This document shows, piece after piece, positions 1 through 12,420 of a DNA stretch of 64,000 bases. The notes under the pieces are model-generated. The model was not told where the DNA came from. It saw only the letters and a program-made list of their open reading frames with translations, and did no database searches. Position numbers and translations under genes: made by a program. Where the stretch lies: the NCBI GenBank assembly GCA_026874595.1, contig CM049307.1, positions 46,003,678 through 46,067,677 on the forward strand, read 5' to 3'. Origin of the DNA: Sipunculus nudus. Lineage: Eukaryota; Annelida; Sipuncula; Golfingiida; Sipunculidae. The stretch's first letter is position 1, and each line of letters opens with the position of its first letter.

Positions 1-349
1 TGTGGACGCAGAAATGTCTGTGGTGTGCCAATGTATCAGGCAACCCTTTGTGCTTGTTCCTTTTGCGTTTTAAAGATATGGCCCTCTCTGGGGTGACCTT
101 GCGTTGTCTTCTACCTTGTATTTGCTTATAATATCTATTGAATTTTCTTTTGGCCCTTCGGTATAAATGCGCTATATATTTTAATATTTCGTCGTAACAT
201 CCCCCTGGATCAGAGTTGCTAGCTAGAGTACTACTAGAGTGGAAGCGTTTTCTCTCCTGAATCATCCGCTCAGTTTCACGCTTCTTTGTCTCAGAAAACT
301 GAGTTGCTATGACAACAAGACACAGGTTCACCATAAAGAATGAGCCAAT
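1..349 (-). CDS. Cav3: Cav3 T-type calcium channel, exon for end of IS6 and I-II linker gating brake (partial at window edge)
   Basis: Reading left from 349, this minus-strand exon is open for 116 codons and runs off the window. It starts [20 protein letters not shown], the end of the IS6 gate. Next come [15 protein letters not shown] and [20 protein letters not shown] (residues about 45-63), matching the helix-loop-helix gating brake that slows opening of vertebrate and snail Cav3 channels. After that the linker is very basic ([31 protein letters not shown]). I see no histidine run like that of mammalian Cav3.1. Acceptor CAG is at 350-352, and phase 0 matches the previous exon. The donor end is outside the window. 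In known Cav3 genes the corresponding exon is long and the linker is a site of optional splicing that affects surface expression. Confidence 0.95.
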   Translation of the reverse strand, partial: MGSFFMVNLCLVVIATQFSETKKRETERMIQERKRFHSSSTLASNSDPGGCYDEILKYIAHLYRRAKRKFNRYYKQIQGRRQRKVTPERAISLKRKRNKHKGLPDTLAHHRHFCVH

Positions 350-402
350 CTGAAAAGACATTAAAATGTCAGACCAGTCAAAAAGTAGAGTTTAGGATTA
401 AA

Positions 403-2282
403 AACAAGGGACCTATGGGTCACTGTGCTCAGCTGAAGTTGACCTTGAAGGTAAAAATCTAAAATAATATCAAATGGAGATCAAGTGTAAGAGGAAGAGG
501 TAATAAAGGCCATGGTTGGTTTATATGATTGGTTTGTATTGATGAGCAAGAAATTGTTGCAAATAATATTTTGTGACCTGACCATGTGTTTCCTAATGTT
601 GAAACTGAAGCATGTGAGCAGTTTGTGAACTGTACTATCTGTACTATACCATGATCATCAGTTGGCTTTTTGATTAACTGTTGACATTTCAGTAGTTTAC
701 AAATTTGTTTAATTGAATCTATTTTTTTGTATAATATATATTATTAAATATATATGTATTTTTTTATGAAATGTATACAGATGAAATATAACTAATTAAC
801 AACATAAAACAGGGCAAACAAAGCCTGATCTCAAATTCTGCTGTTATCACATTAATTTTTTTTAATTTAAGTTTATATTTCTATACATTTCCAATAAAAC
901 AGATACATCTGAATATAAAAGTTGATTCATAATTCTCAACTGCATCATCATAAATCTCAATCTTGTCATATAACACCACACCATGCATAAAAATGTTTAT
1001 TTATTTTTTACCACAAAAATATATATTTTAAATCTGCAAAACAATAAATATCTAAAAATAATACTTGATTTAGATTTCACAATTTTCAATTGTGTCTTTA
1101 TTTATCCATAATGTGCTTCACATTTTATAAATTTAAGCATACTGATGGGTTCAATTATATCTGTTAAAATCATTTAAAAAAAAATTAATTTCTTTAAAAA
1201 TGCTACATTAACACAACATGGCATCTTCTGGATTACACTTGAATTACTTTTTTAAGGAAAGTTTTTGTATATTGGAGTGGAAACAGTGTTACAATTAAGG
1301 AAATACAGTGAAAACAATAACAATTACTGCATTACACTTAGTGGGTTGGGTTTGCCTGGGGGGGGGGGGGATTGGGGTGGTGATATTAGAATAACTGTAC
1401 ACCTGTCACAGCAGGGGGTCTCCCCCAGTGACTGTAACAAATCAGAAACCTTGGCATAGCCCGATTTCCAGTGACCTGGAGTGGGACCCTGCATCTGTAA
1501 TCTGTTATCAAAGCAAATGACTACAGTAGAGCCTCACAGAAAAAAAATCAATAACTAGCTTAATTTTCAAGCTTTTATTTTCAAATTTCAGATTTAAACA
1601 AAATAAATATTTATGTTTACATGCTGTGAAAATTAAATCAATGGTACATACAGGAGAAAAATGTGCCATGGTAAAAGTTGGGCTAAATTTAAGGTACTGA
1701 TTTTATTTTTATGCTTATAACTTAAAAAATTTACAAAATTCAGATTTAATTTTGGGTAAACAATTAAATCTTAATTAAACATAGTTATATACTTGGGAAA
1801 ATAGACTCTAGTTTCTAAATTTTTCATGTTAAGTGAGTAAATATTTTTCCTGATTTTTTACAAAGTCTATTATGTTTGGGCCCATAACTTAAAGAATTTA
1901 TATTTAACAGACTTAATTTCTGGCATGTACATAGGAACTATATAGAAGAATATTTATGGTAAATATGAGGAAAAACAGATGAGTTGTTTTGATATTAGGC
2001 AGTCCTGAAGAGTGAAAATAGGTTTTTAATAAAAATTTGAGGTTTTTCCTTAATTTCTCAAAGGAACGAAGTCGCAAAGACTCAGTTTTTGGCTTGGTAG
2101 GAGATCTTGGGGACATCTAACATTATGCTGAATTTTGGATTCCTAAGTCTTACGGTTTCAAAACGTGCCACATCTACGGACGGACGGACGGACGGACTGA
2201 CGGACGGACGGACGGACGGACGGACGACGGACAATGGACCACGACTATAGCTCAGATGACTTATAGTCAGCTGAGCTAAAAA
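403..2282 (+). mobile_element. Dispersed non-autonomous element with (CGGA)n tract, copy A
   Basis: It begins AACAAGGGACCTATGGGTCA and ends near GACTATAGCTCAGATGACTT followed by AGTCAGCTGAGCTAAAAA. The motif GCTCAGCTGA occurs at both ends in opposite orientation as a subterminal inverted repeat. About 300 bp before the right end closely match 42190-42604. The same start is at 2401, 6973 and 40028. On the minus strand the right end reads as a terminus followed by (GTCC)n, which recalls the (GTCY)n block of DINE-1/HINE Helentron-type elements. That assignment is inference. No coding sequence is visible. A run of 12 G lies near 1358. Confidence 0.65.
2175..2230. repeat. (CGGA)n microsatellite inside copy A
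   Basis: About 13 tandem CGGA units with small interruptions lie near the right end of the dispersed element. The same tract in the same context is present at 42491-42552, so it is part of the element rather than an independent expansion. Confidence 0.9.
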
Positions 2283-2398
2283 GATGAACACACCATGGAT
2301 TAAATTTTCATTGCATAAAAAGCAGCAGAAAAAAATAGACTGAAGAGAAACAACATAGTAAATTATTTTTCTATGGGAACCAATTGCCTTTCAAACAT

Positions 2399-4299
2399 AT
2401 AACAAAGGACCTTTGGGTCATAGCACTCAGCTGAAACTGATTCTGAGAATATTGGTATAAAATCCTAGTGGTTGTGTTGACTGTGTACTTTGGACTACAT
2501 GACAGATGGAGGAGCCTCTCATAATCACATACATGTACTTGGAAAAGTTTCAGTAGTTCAACTAAGTGACGGTAATATGCATGTAAATATAACCACTGGG
2601 AACTTATAAAACCCTGAAAATGACAGAATAAAGGACTTGAGCTGAAGCATTATTATAAAAACACTTATTTTGTTAACTGAAATAAAATGCTGTACACAAT
2701 ATTTTCTATTTTAAAATGAGTGCAACCCAAATTTGATAAGGCTGTTTAAACAAGCCAATCAGGTAAACATTTTCAATGTATAATATATGAAACTTGTGGT
2801 ATGAAAGCATTTAATGATGCAATAAGTAAAAGAATATTACTGGGCCTAAGTGTTATATGAAAGAATATATTTCAAAAACAAAGAAATGTGTAAATGTAAT
2901 ATTTCTCAACAGTTAAATATATGGCTACGTGAGCTAAAAATTAAATCCAATAAAACTTTACCTTATATTCCTGATTAATTGTGTGTACCAGTTTTATTCA
3001 TACCATGGTCTAGCCAACTTTAAGAGATAATTAAGAATGAAATGCTACAAAGTATTAACACCTTTTTATACATTCAAACATGTCAATGAGCACTTATATT
3101 AGATCCTTATATATAATCATATTGATATAAAAAAATAAATAACAAATATTTCCAATATGATAAGCCTGGGATTCAAATCTTGAAAAGTTATTTGTTTAAA
3201 AAATCTTTTTTTTCAACTGTCTGAAAAAAACTGAATTTAACATTGAAAGTATAAGATTCAAATTGTTTTTTTTCATTTGTTTCATAAACAGCCTCAGGTG
3301 GCCACACCACATATGGCATGTAGGCTATGCCTAATGTAAACAGCATGCAGTTATTTTTTATAGCATGGTCTTTGAAAAACTTGGATAAAAGCTACAATTT
3401 TTTTTATCAAATTTAAGATCTTAAAGCTTAAATCAATATTTGACCCCGTACAAAAAAGGCCGATGCAGGTGGCGCCACCAATACCTCAATTTTAGATATG
3501 ACCTATGTGACCAACATTGTCATAAAATTTGGTGATGATAGCTCCAGCCATTTCTGAGATTTAAATTTTAATATGCTTTTTTGCACAGTTAACAAAGTTC
3601 AACCTCCTGCAACTTGGCCAAAAATCTCCAAACTGGAACCATTCGAACAAACTTGAGAAAGATTGTTCCAGGGATCATTTCTGTGAAATATTGAACAATT
3701 TGGCTGGACAATTTCAGAGAAGAAGATTTTTAGAGCTTTTTCAGATTTTTCCCTGTAAAATCTAAGAAAATGCAATTAGAAAAAAATAAACAAAATTCGA
3801 TGTAGTTTTTTAGACGACTGATTATTTGCAAAAAATTTGGTGATGCTAGCTCCTGCCGTTTTTGAGATAGCTATGGTTAAGGTACAGATGACGCACGACG
3901 CACGACACACGACACACGACGCCGCACCATCGCATAAGCTCACAGGTTCGCTAAAAAAACTCTAGCTTCAACCATTTTGACAAGTTGTCAAAGTGCATAG
4001 GAAATATACAGAGGACCATATATGCCAAATTTGAACAAAACAACATCAGTGGTTTTCATAGTGGGCAATCTTGAAGTGTAACAATAGGTTTTTTAAAAGA
4101 AAAATAGAGATTTGTTCTAAATTCTTGAAGGAAAAAAGTCACAGTGACCTATTTTTTGGTGTGGTAGGAGAACTTTGGGACATCTTACTCAATGACAAAT
4201 TTTGGATTTGTAGGTCTTTAGGTTTTAAAATGTGCCTTGTTAACAGATGTACAATGGATGATGGACAAAGGACCATGACTATAGCTCAGAGCTAAAAAT
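2399..4299 (+). mobile_element. Second, diverged copy of the (CGGA)n family with an inner insertion
   Basis: It starts with a diverged form of the family head (AACAAAGGACCTTTGGGTCA at 2401) and ends GACTATAGCTCAGAGCTAAA near 4295. Segment 4030-4290 resembles the 3' part of copy A, but the CGGA tract is lost. An unrelated repeat at about 3440-3957 sits inside it. No gene is seen. Confidence 0.5.
3440..3957 (+). mobile_element. Nested repeat with GGTGGCGCCACC and CACGACG tail
   Basis: The segment carries GCAGGTGGCGCCACCAATAC near 3467, the same palindrome that recurs in the 16763-17769 element. It contains two similar phrases about AATTTGGTGATG.TAGCTCC (near 3528 and 3837) and ends in an imperfect ACGCACGACACACGAC run followed by AAGCTCACAGGTTCGCTAAA. 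This layout (simple repeat then a fixed AGCTCA..CTAAA terminus) parallels the CGGA family. Boundaries are approximate. Confidence 0.45.
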
Positions 4300-4992
4300 T
4301 TCACTTTTGCAAAAACAAACAATTAAGTATGTTTTAAATGTTGGGTTATGTAAAATTGAAAATTATGACATATTTGATCAATATTATGTAATTTTTGTAC
4401 ACAACAGTCATTAACAGATGGTACACAATTGTCATATTATGGATTTCTTTCAAGGATAACATACAAACAGAATAATGCATGGAGTTTCCCTTATTGAAAG
4501 GATTTTTCTATTAAGAGGGCACAGTCATGTAAATCATCCACACACACACAAACAATGTGAAACACATATTTAACATTGTCTACATATAAACAGGCTCCCA
4601 CAAGGCCAAGATTCACTTGTTTGTGAACCTGAAGAAAATCTACTGGTGACCCTTACAGCCATCCCAAATGGCCCCTCCAGCAGTCACTAAGGTTGCCATG
4701 ACAACCAGCATGAAACACTTGCATCGTCTGTCTAGAGAATTCTTTCTCTGTTAGGGTTTAGGTATCTCGTTCAGATTATAAAGACTGCAAGCGCTGGGTT
4801 TTTATTTCATGAAATTTAACAATACTGGAATATATCAGACTATGTGTGTGATAAGTTACCATAGAAACCACCTTGGCTGAGAGATGGCATGGATAAAACA
4901 TCAAAATGCTTGATCTCATTTTAACATCCATATACAGATATATTATTTTACATATTAGATAATTAACATGCATGATTGACATTCGTTAATCA
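4300..4992. other. Intronic sequence, nothing recognised
   Basis: No exon or repeat was recognised apart from a short CA run near 4540. This is intron between the IS6 exons of the Cav3 gene. Confidence 0.6.
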
Positions 4993-5581
4993 TGTGTTAA
5001 TACTGGAGGGGGAGGGCAGCCGTTGATTGGCTATTCAGGTGTGCCAGGCAGGGGGCGTTTTATATGCAGATGCTTAGCAACCGCAGGGCTTTTAAATTCA
5101 TTCGGCGGCACAGCAGCGCAGGGGCCAGACACGTCTTTTAGCAACTGTAAATCCCCTCCCACCCACCTCATTAGGAAATGCATTATTATTGTATTACTTT
5201 TAGTGTAGGTTTAGTCTTAGTAGTACCTGGGGTTTCCCTGGGTTTGTAGTTAGATGAGGACCCCAAAATGTTATTATACTGATGCAGCCACTCAGATGCT
5301 CATTATATTATGTATTATGATATTTGGTGTTTGACATGACTCCACAAATATTAACATTAGAGTCCGGAGATTTAATTGGTTAATGATCAGCTCGTATTGT
5401 AAATCACATATAGCATATGGTAAATTATTACTTGTATGCTAGGATTGGAAGCTGACGGCAATGCTGGGTAATATATGCTCATATATATATTTTATTCATG
5501 TATAATGTTGGACCTGTCTGTCCTTATGCAATAAAGTCCTCTTTTTACCCAAACCTTGTCTTCCTCCTGTATTAACCCACA
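4993..5581 (+). mobile_element. Probable solo LTR of a retrotransposon
   Basis: The 589-bp segment starts TGTGTTAATACTGG and ends CCTGTATTAACCCACA, so its ends form an imperfect inverted repeat with TG..CA termini. Inside, in the expected order, are an inverted CCAAT box (GATTGGCTATT near 5024), a GC-rich stretch with a TTTTATATGC TATA-like box near 5058, and an AATAAA polyadenylation signal at 5530 followed by a T-rich stretch close to the right end. No internal retroviral-type coding region and no matching target duplication are visible, so the call is structural only. Confidence 0.45.
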
Positions 5582-6729
5582 GAGACTTTAATGTGTAAGA
5601 AACATTAAAATAAATTGATATTGTGCATAATCCATTACATGTTCAAAATTCAGTTTTAAATCAGTTGATTAAAACATGACGAGTCAAAATGGTGCCGCAG
5701 TTACTGTTGGCATCAATAATTAACTGAAATTTGTTGCACTTGAGGCAAGCCAGAAGGGATATATTCTATGAAATTGTACAACTGAAAAGTAGATAATACT
5801 GTTACAATTAACAATAATAAATATCTTATAAGTATTGCCTGACTAGTGGGGTATTATTGTTCCTTTCTCATTTGATGTATTACACATAAGCTAATTCTTT
5901 ACACACGCATCTCCCTACTGACACCTATGTATGGACAGCTATGGATAAAAGACAGCTGTGTTTTTATGTCTCAACAAATCTGGTCTGCATCTGCAGTCCA
6001 GAAAAAATATTAATCACAATTTTAAGACTAACTATTTCCATGTAAATGCTTACAAGCAGGTAAAAAATTCTGTACTTGGTCATGATAACTGCTGAATATT
6101 CAGATGTTATTATTAAAAATATTGATCCCTTTTTTAAGATTGAACAAAGTCTATGTACATCCAAGCTCACAAGTGCATTTGCAAAAGAAGCAGGGGAGTA
6201 ACAATGCATCAACTAATTGATTCATTTAGTTATCAATGCACAGGATCGCAACCCCTCGATTAAATTGTAATCAATTGTTAATCGCTGAATTGATTCATTT
6301 AGGTTATTATTTTGGTGTGTTCTAGTGTTCTACTCTGAAATATTCTGTTAGATTTCTGTACACTGTCCCACTTGAATAGATTAAAATGGCAGTGACACAC
6401 TCAGAGAGAGCTACACAGTTCCTTTACTTGCCAAATGTACACGAACATCCATGGTTTTAATAATGTTTGCTTTTATTTAAAAGTAATCTGAAATTTATCA
6501 CTAAAATAATAATTGAGAATTGAATCAAATCTGTAAGAACTGATTACCGAGTCGACTCGAAGTCCCCTAAAAATTCACAGGTGGCATCAAAATATATCAT
6601 AATATTGAATTACCAGATTTGGAGGCCAGTGACCTCGAATGACCTCTACAGAATGGAAGAAAGTGTATATCACAATATTTATTATGTGATAGAATTGATA
6701 CTGGTAACATGAAGACATAACTGACTTAC
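5582..6729. other. Intronic sequence, nothing recognised
   Basis: AT-rich intron between the LTR-like segment and the selectivity-filter exon. No supported feature is seen. Confidence 0.6.
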
Positions 6730-6822
6730 CACAATAAGAAGTACAAAATAGATCCAGTCCCAAAATGAGTGTGCGTCCTGCACATAATACATAATTTCTA
6801 CCCATCCTTCCAGGCTAATTAC
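6730..6822 (-). CDS. Cav3: Cav3 T-type calcium channel, exon for selectivity filter and first half of IS6
   Basis: This 93-nt minus-strand exon has 31 codons, phase 0 at both ends. The peptide starts [20 protein letters not shown] and ends [11 protein letters not shown]. Glu5 in SLEGW is the repeat I selectivity-filter acid, the first E of the EEDD ring that defines T-type calcium selectivity. The preceding residue is Ser where many Cav3 proteins have Thr. The C-terminal half begins the pore-lining IS6 helix, completed by the next exon ([15 protein letters not shown]). Acceptor CAG is at 6823-6825 and donor GTAAGT at 6724-6729. The exon is short enough to miss in ORF-length searches and was recognised from the pore motif and from matching phases with 9672 and 349. 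Confidence 0.96.
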
Positions 6823-6972
6823 CTGTGTAATACAAAAGAAAATGAGAAATCTTCACATTCAAATCATAAAGTATAAGTTTGAAAGAAAGCATCCATAACT
6901 GAAGCACTGCATCATCAATTTAATGTTTCTACTCTACATTTTATTATTGTTTTCTTGCATTTTATAAGGTTA

Positions 6973-7570
6973 AAACAAGGGACCCATGGGTCACAGCGCT
7001 CAGCTGAATGTGACAGATGTAAATGTATCACCACTGTTGTATTTAGGTCTGTAAAATTTCATTTTGACAGATGTAATTTTTGTATTATGTAGTCGAGTGA
7101 AATAGTAATATAGAAGTATCAGTATTTCAAATATGTATAAGAATGTGTGTCTAAAATATTGCATTTGGAATGACCAGATGTTGTAAATTGCAGAGAAAGG
7201 AAGTGGAGATTTGCACACATTAAATAAATCAAAATATTTACGGAAAAGTAGAAAACTGTTATGTTTTGGGAAGCAGTAGTTGCTGAATGGGAGAGGAAAC
7301 AGAATGTCTCAAAAAGTATCTATAAGGAAGAAATGGTATATTAAGCTATTAGAAGTTGCCATGTTTGATCTGAATTAAAGAATGGGATCGATTGTTGCTA
7401 ATAATGATCTTGTGATATGACCATGTGTTTTCTAATGTTAAAACTGAAGCATTTAAACAGTTAGTAAAGAAAAGATCTATGGTATTTCATGGTCACTGGT
7501 TGGTTCTCTGACTAGTTGTTGACATTTAAAGAGTTGACATAATTGTGTCAATTTGGTGTTATATATTATA
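6973..7570 (+). mobile_element. Truncated head of the (CGGA)n dispersed family
   Basis: The head AACAAGGGACCCATGGGTCA at 6973 is followed by GCGCTCAGCTGAATG. The part near 7400-7560 (GACCATGTGTTTTCTAATGT and onward) aligns by eye with 580-720 of copy A. The right end of the family is missing, so this is a 3'-truncated copy. From 7571 to 7901 I see nothing further. Confidence 0.5.
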
Positions 7571-7901
7571 TTAAAAATGTCAATACTGAAATCGCCCATG
7601 ATCACTATAGGGAGGTTGAGGTCACCTTGAGAGACTTAAACTTGGGAGTTCAGAGAATAAGTTACTGATAGGACATGCAGGTGACCTATAGAGGAAAACA
7701 ATCTGAAGTGACTGAGTCTGAGTGTGAATATAGAGAAGAGATGACTCAAAATCTGATGTTGTGTTGTGGTGAAGGGTTACATGGGAACTCAGCTATTCAT
7801 GTATATACATGGATGAACCATGAGGTGGTATTTTGTTTGTTGTTCCTCTGACAGCAATTTGATCATTTCTGATAAGTTTGTAATGAGGACAGAGAGACAG
7901 A

Positions 7902-9349
7902 CTAGATGTGTCGGAACGACAAGAATGCCCCCGCCTGGGGCAAATTAGAAACATTTGTTAAATTTTGAATTTTTTTTAAGTTCAGGAGGTGTCCTATAGT
8001 CAAAAGTAGGTCAACAAGGGCAAAATGCAAACTCGATCTGTAACAGGTCATTATCAAGCAACACATCAAAAATAGGGCCAGTATCTGCAGGCATTGTGAA
8101 AAAAGTCCATACATGTGCATTTTCCATAAAAATTTCTGTCTTTCATTAAATTTTCCATGTTTAGGAGCCGTAAACAATCAAAAGCAGACAAAGCTGACAA
8201 CAAAAGACGAACAGACAGACATAGTTACTTTGTGAGACAAGATTGACACCAGATGACATAACCTAATGATTGAGAAGATTCAAAGGAAGAAAATGAGTTA
8301 TAATTTATGTAATTTAGATTTATAGTTTTGGAGGTATGGCGAATTAATGATATACTTGGGAGGCTCGACTGTAGCGCCCTCTAGCAGACATATTCCGAAG
8401 ACGACAAATGCGTTTCGTATTATTAGTGTATGACATGAGATGTCCCAGTTTCAAAAGGATTCCGTCAAAGCTGTGGCCTGTAGAATGCGATATGTAAGGC
8501 GTAAGAACCAGCAAGCAGGCGACTTTGAGGATAACGGTCAAACAGATGGACACACTGACAAAGTGTCACAAAATTGTGACCAGATGACTCCACTAGGTTA
8601 TGGAGAAGACTCAGAGGAAGAAAATAAGCTATAGTTTATGTAATTGAGGCTTATAATTTTTGAGATATGGCCAAAATATGATATGTTCGGGAGGTTCGCA
8701 TCCACCGCCCCCTAGCGGCCCTATTCAAAAAATAAAAAAACAATTTCGAGATACTAGTGTAGGACTTATAATATGTCAGTTTCAAAAAGATTCCTGCAAT
8801 AATGTGGCCTTTGGCGCAAGATGAATGAAATCTCGACATATCTCTATTCACGAGATATTTTACGAGATACTGCAAGACTTGTATTAAAATCTTGTAGTAT
8901 TAGTTGAATGCCTCCTGATGCAAAAAACTAGATCCCTCTAGCTTTAAAACTGACAAAGTTAGAAAAATAAGACCCCTTATTTTTGAATATCATGACTTTT
9001 CCCCAAAAATTTGTAACCATGGTTACGGCAAATTTGAGTCAGCTACACACCAGATGACAGGCCTTGGAATGACGATTAAAATAAGCTATTGTTGAAGTAG
9101 ATACGACTAATAGTCACAAAGATATGAAGAAAAAACCGTTTTGAGAAGTTTTGACGACCTTGACCTTGACCTTTGACCTATTTTAATCAAAAACAATAGG
9201 GCACCTAGAAATTATGTTTTTCATCATCCCTGTAAGTTTCAAGGTGATTGTGGCAAAATTGTGGCCAGGAGAGTGCAGATAAACAAACAGACAAACAGAC
9301 ATACGCAACTGAGCAATATGCTTGCCGAAATCTTTGATTCCGGCAAGCA
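7902..9349 (-). mobile_element. Helitron/Helentron-like element, minus orientation
   Basis: Read on the minus strand, it starts with an imperfect hairpin at 9321-9347 (CTTGCCGGAATC / GATTTCGGCAAG) and a GTTT/GTCT microsatellite. It continues with about 330-bp units also found at 29484-33013, and ends with the hairpin TGTCGTTCCGACA followed by CATCTAGT at 7901-7905. A 3' hairpin followed by CTAG is the hallmark of rolling-circle transposons. Two CTCF-like cores lie at 8371-8390 and 8701-8722. It encodes no Rep/helicase and would be non-autonomous. From 9350 to 9671 nothing else is seen. Confidence 0.6.
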
Positions 9350-9671
9350 ATAAACAAACAAAAGTATGATCTAAGGTTTTAAACCTTAATATAAAGTGCA
9401 AGAGGCTGTGTGTCAACATTTATAATTAATGGACTCATGATCCAATACCTACTTGCAAATATATCATGAATTGTTTTGTCCCTAAAATCTCAAATAGGAC
9501 TCATTTAATATGTACACAACCAAAATATCCATCAGAATTCCAGATAACACAAAATAAACACCTACCTGATATTATAAAATAAATGCCTCACTGGTTAATA
9601 TTTACAATAATAAATATACATTTAATAACATAATATTCGTGAATGTAAAATGTTATTGTTCATTAACTCAC

Positions 9672-9951
9672 CTGGAATATGGCTACCCAGGCAAGCCCAA
9701 TATTATCAAATGAGATTGCCCCAAAGAAAGGATTGTCTGCAGCTGCTCTGCAGTCTGTGTAATACTGGTTCCAGTTAACACATGAGTAGTTGGAGGGGGT
9801 ATTATTGCTAAATGGCAGGGCAGATTCATTGCAAGGAATGTTTTCAACTGTATACGGAGGCAGATCACTGCATTTCATCATGCCATCACTGTTTTCCACA
9901 CTGCAGATGTACTCCCTCTTTGAAAGGGGTTTATAATAGCTATGCAGCTCT
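9672..9951 (-). CDS. Cav3: Cav3 T-type calcium channel, exon for repeat I turret and start of pore helix
   Basis: This 280-nt minus-strand exon (1 nt plus 93 codons, ending in phase 0) codes the long extracellular loop between IS5 and the pore helix. Five cysteines (residues 16, 27, 40, 57, 67) probably form the disulfide-stabilised turret. Three sequons (NES, NNT, NYS) suggest glycosylation. The block CVNWNQYYTDC and the ending NPFFGAISFDNIGLAWVAIF are close to vertebrate and molluscan Cav3, where FDNIG.AW.AIFQ is the first pore helix. Acceptor AG is at 9952-9953 and donor GTGAGT at 9666-9671. The CC left by the previous exon plus the first A makes Pro. The exon joins in frame to 6822. The turret is the most variable extracellular part of the family, which fits the divergent middle. 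Confidence 0.96.
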
Positions 9952-12240
9952 CTGAAAAACACAAAAGAAAACAGAGTGAATTTACTAATTTTATACCTTC
10001 TACATACAAGCATATTAACCATTCCTTATTTTACAACTGACCAGTTTCATTCCAAACACGATGGAAGGTGCTGGAAGTTCATTCCCTAGATATAGTAGCA
10101 CAGTTTCTGATAGATGGTGCTGCCATACACCTTTCATGGAATAATGTAAAATTCCTCCCCATTTAGGCCCAAAAAAAAGGTTTGATTCTCAGGCACATTT
10201 TTTTTTCAGAAATCAGTGCAAGAGGACAATTTTTTTTTATCTTGATAAAAATGTCATATGTTCAGGGAAAAGCATGATAATAACAGCACTGTTTTGCTGA
10301 ACATGTAAAAGCATTACATAACAAAGGAAATCTGATCAAATTGTATTATTTTATCTTCTTGAAAGAAATGTCTGAGGGGCTTGAGCTAAAATTGGTAATA
10401 TTCTATTGAAAATCAAAATCAAATTATTTAATGCGGGGGGTTAAATTGATGCATGCAGTGCCTGAGAACCGTACCTTCATTTTTTTGGCCTTGTGGGGAA
10501 ACCAGGATAAACCCTTAGGACACATTTGGCATCATTCCTGACATTTCAAGACAATAACCATTATTTATGTGGCTTTTTTTTAGTAAATTTGAACATTTTT
10601 CTCTTATCATTTTACAGTAGTCACTACTGGTAGTGTCAAATATTTTGATATAGTTAGGTAACTGGCCTACAAATCAAGCTTACAATGGTGTTCATACAGA
10701 GATGACAGAATATTATTGAGTTTAATATCAACAGGAATGACACAGGTAATTAAGTTTTTAAGAGATAAATGGGTATATGTGAAAATAAGCAGGTCAATGG
10801 CCTATCAACTGATATAAAATGCTATACCATATGAAGTCTGATACCGATCCCACTAATCCATGTCAAAATAAATACATTTAAGAAAATGTATCCATGCAGG
10901 TGACCTTGATTAATCCACAACTAGATTTGTATCACAAAGCCTGCTTTTTTTGTCTTGTATTTATTTTGATGAATGTTTCTCTTTTGAATGTATAAATTTA
11001 GGATTGTAAGTTTAAGATTATCCTGCATATTTTCATATTATAAATATCACTGATTCCATTAATATTAAGAAATACCTTTGACAATTTTATAATTCCCTCT
11101 CACTATCTGGGCTTTATTGTGTTGATTTAATAAAAAAAGAGAATACTACAATAAATTCAGCCTCTACAAAAGGAGAATTAGATGGGGTGGGACAGTCAGT
11201 TTTAAATTAGGTTCCAGATAGCCTTATGACGATGGATTATTTGTTATTTTGAAGCCATCTGTATTTTGTTGATTTTGTATACCTGACATAAGGAGGACAA
11301 CCCATATATCAGAACAGTAATTAAACCATCAGGAAAAACCTCAGAGGGAAAAAATCTAATTCCCTAAATGTCCTCAGGTAAAAGGTTAAGGTGGGGTTTA
11401 AAGTCTGATATTACCAACAACGTTAGTCTCATCTGTCTTTACACTTTGCCTTCCTGGTCTTTCAGGCCTGTTCATTCTTGTAGCTTTTCCCGGCTCCCTT
11501 ATGAGCATACAACTTAAGCAGCCATGTCAGGCACTAGAAGGTTATTCGTTCTACATGTGCCTTTCTCCCATGTCCAGCTTCCAGCACCTAAACAGCACTT
11601 AACTTTAAGACTATGTCATAATCTAGGTCCCGTATACAACAGTACTTCCCCATCAATGTATTTTACTCTCCTCAATATTTAAATACATACAATAGAAAAT
11701 AATTACCCAGAATGGTAATGTGAAGGAACAATAAAGAAAATGTTATGGGTTCATGTCACCAAAGAACAAAAGCACTGACAAAATCTACTAGACAGCAAAG
11801 AGGATTTTGTTCATCCCCATATAAAAAATTGTGTTTATAGACTTCAGCACAAGGTATTTTCTTTTTACCTGTATCCATTAAGACATGCAAAAAAAAGCCC
11901 TGCTGGTATTTCAGAATGACAACAAACAGTTATGACACTGGAAAGTGCAAGACTCATGTCAGTGGGTGCTTACAGTTTCTAAAAATATGACCAGCCTTGT
12001 TGACAGCTATTTGTAACTGCCTACTCTAGTCTACCTGATTATAGCCTTTGAGTCTTTATTGACAAGTCTGTACCACACGAAGGAATACTAGTTTTTTTTT
12101 TCTGCCATCATAGAATGTCTCTGCCAATAACAAAAGAGAAGCCTGAACTGCACTTCTGTATATCTTGGTTGGTCGAGTTCTAAATATTCCATGCTTTGGA
12201 CTAATTATTGATTTGCAGATCCAGATTATAAATACTTAAT
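9952..12240. other. Intronic sequence, nothing recognised
   Basis: Start of the 10-kb intron between the IS5 and turret exons. No exon, conserved motif or family repeat was recognised. Confidence 0.6.
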
Positions 12241-12246
12241 AATAAA

Positions 12247-12378
12247 GGATTATTATTATTATTATATTATTATTACCTTTATTACTATTATTATTTATGT
12301 TATTATTTACATTTATTATTATTATTTACATATCATTTTCATCATTATTATTAACATTATTATTGTTTATATTATAAC

Positions 12379-12418
<40 letters not shown>

Positions 12419-12420
12419 TA
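12247..12420. repeat. (ATT)n / (TAA)n microsatellite
   Basis: Imperfect trinucleotide repeat, mostly TTA, with a pure block of about 13 units at 12378-12418. Translated polyasparagine in this stretch is a repeat artefact. From 12421 to 13551 nothing else was recognised. Confidence 0.9.
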
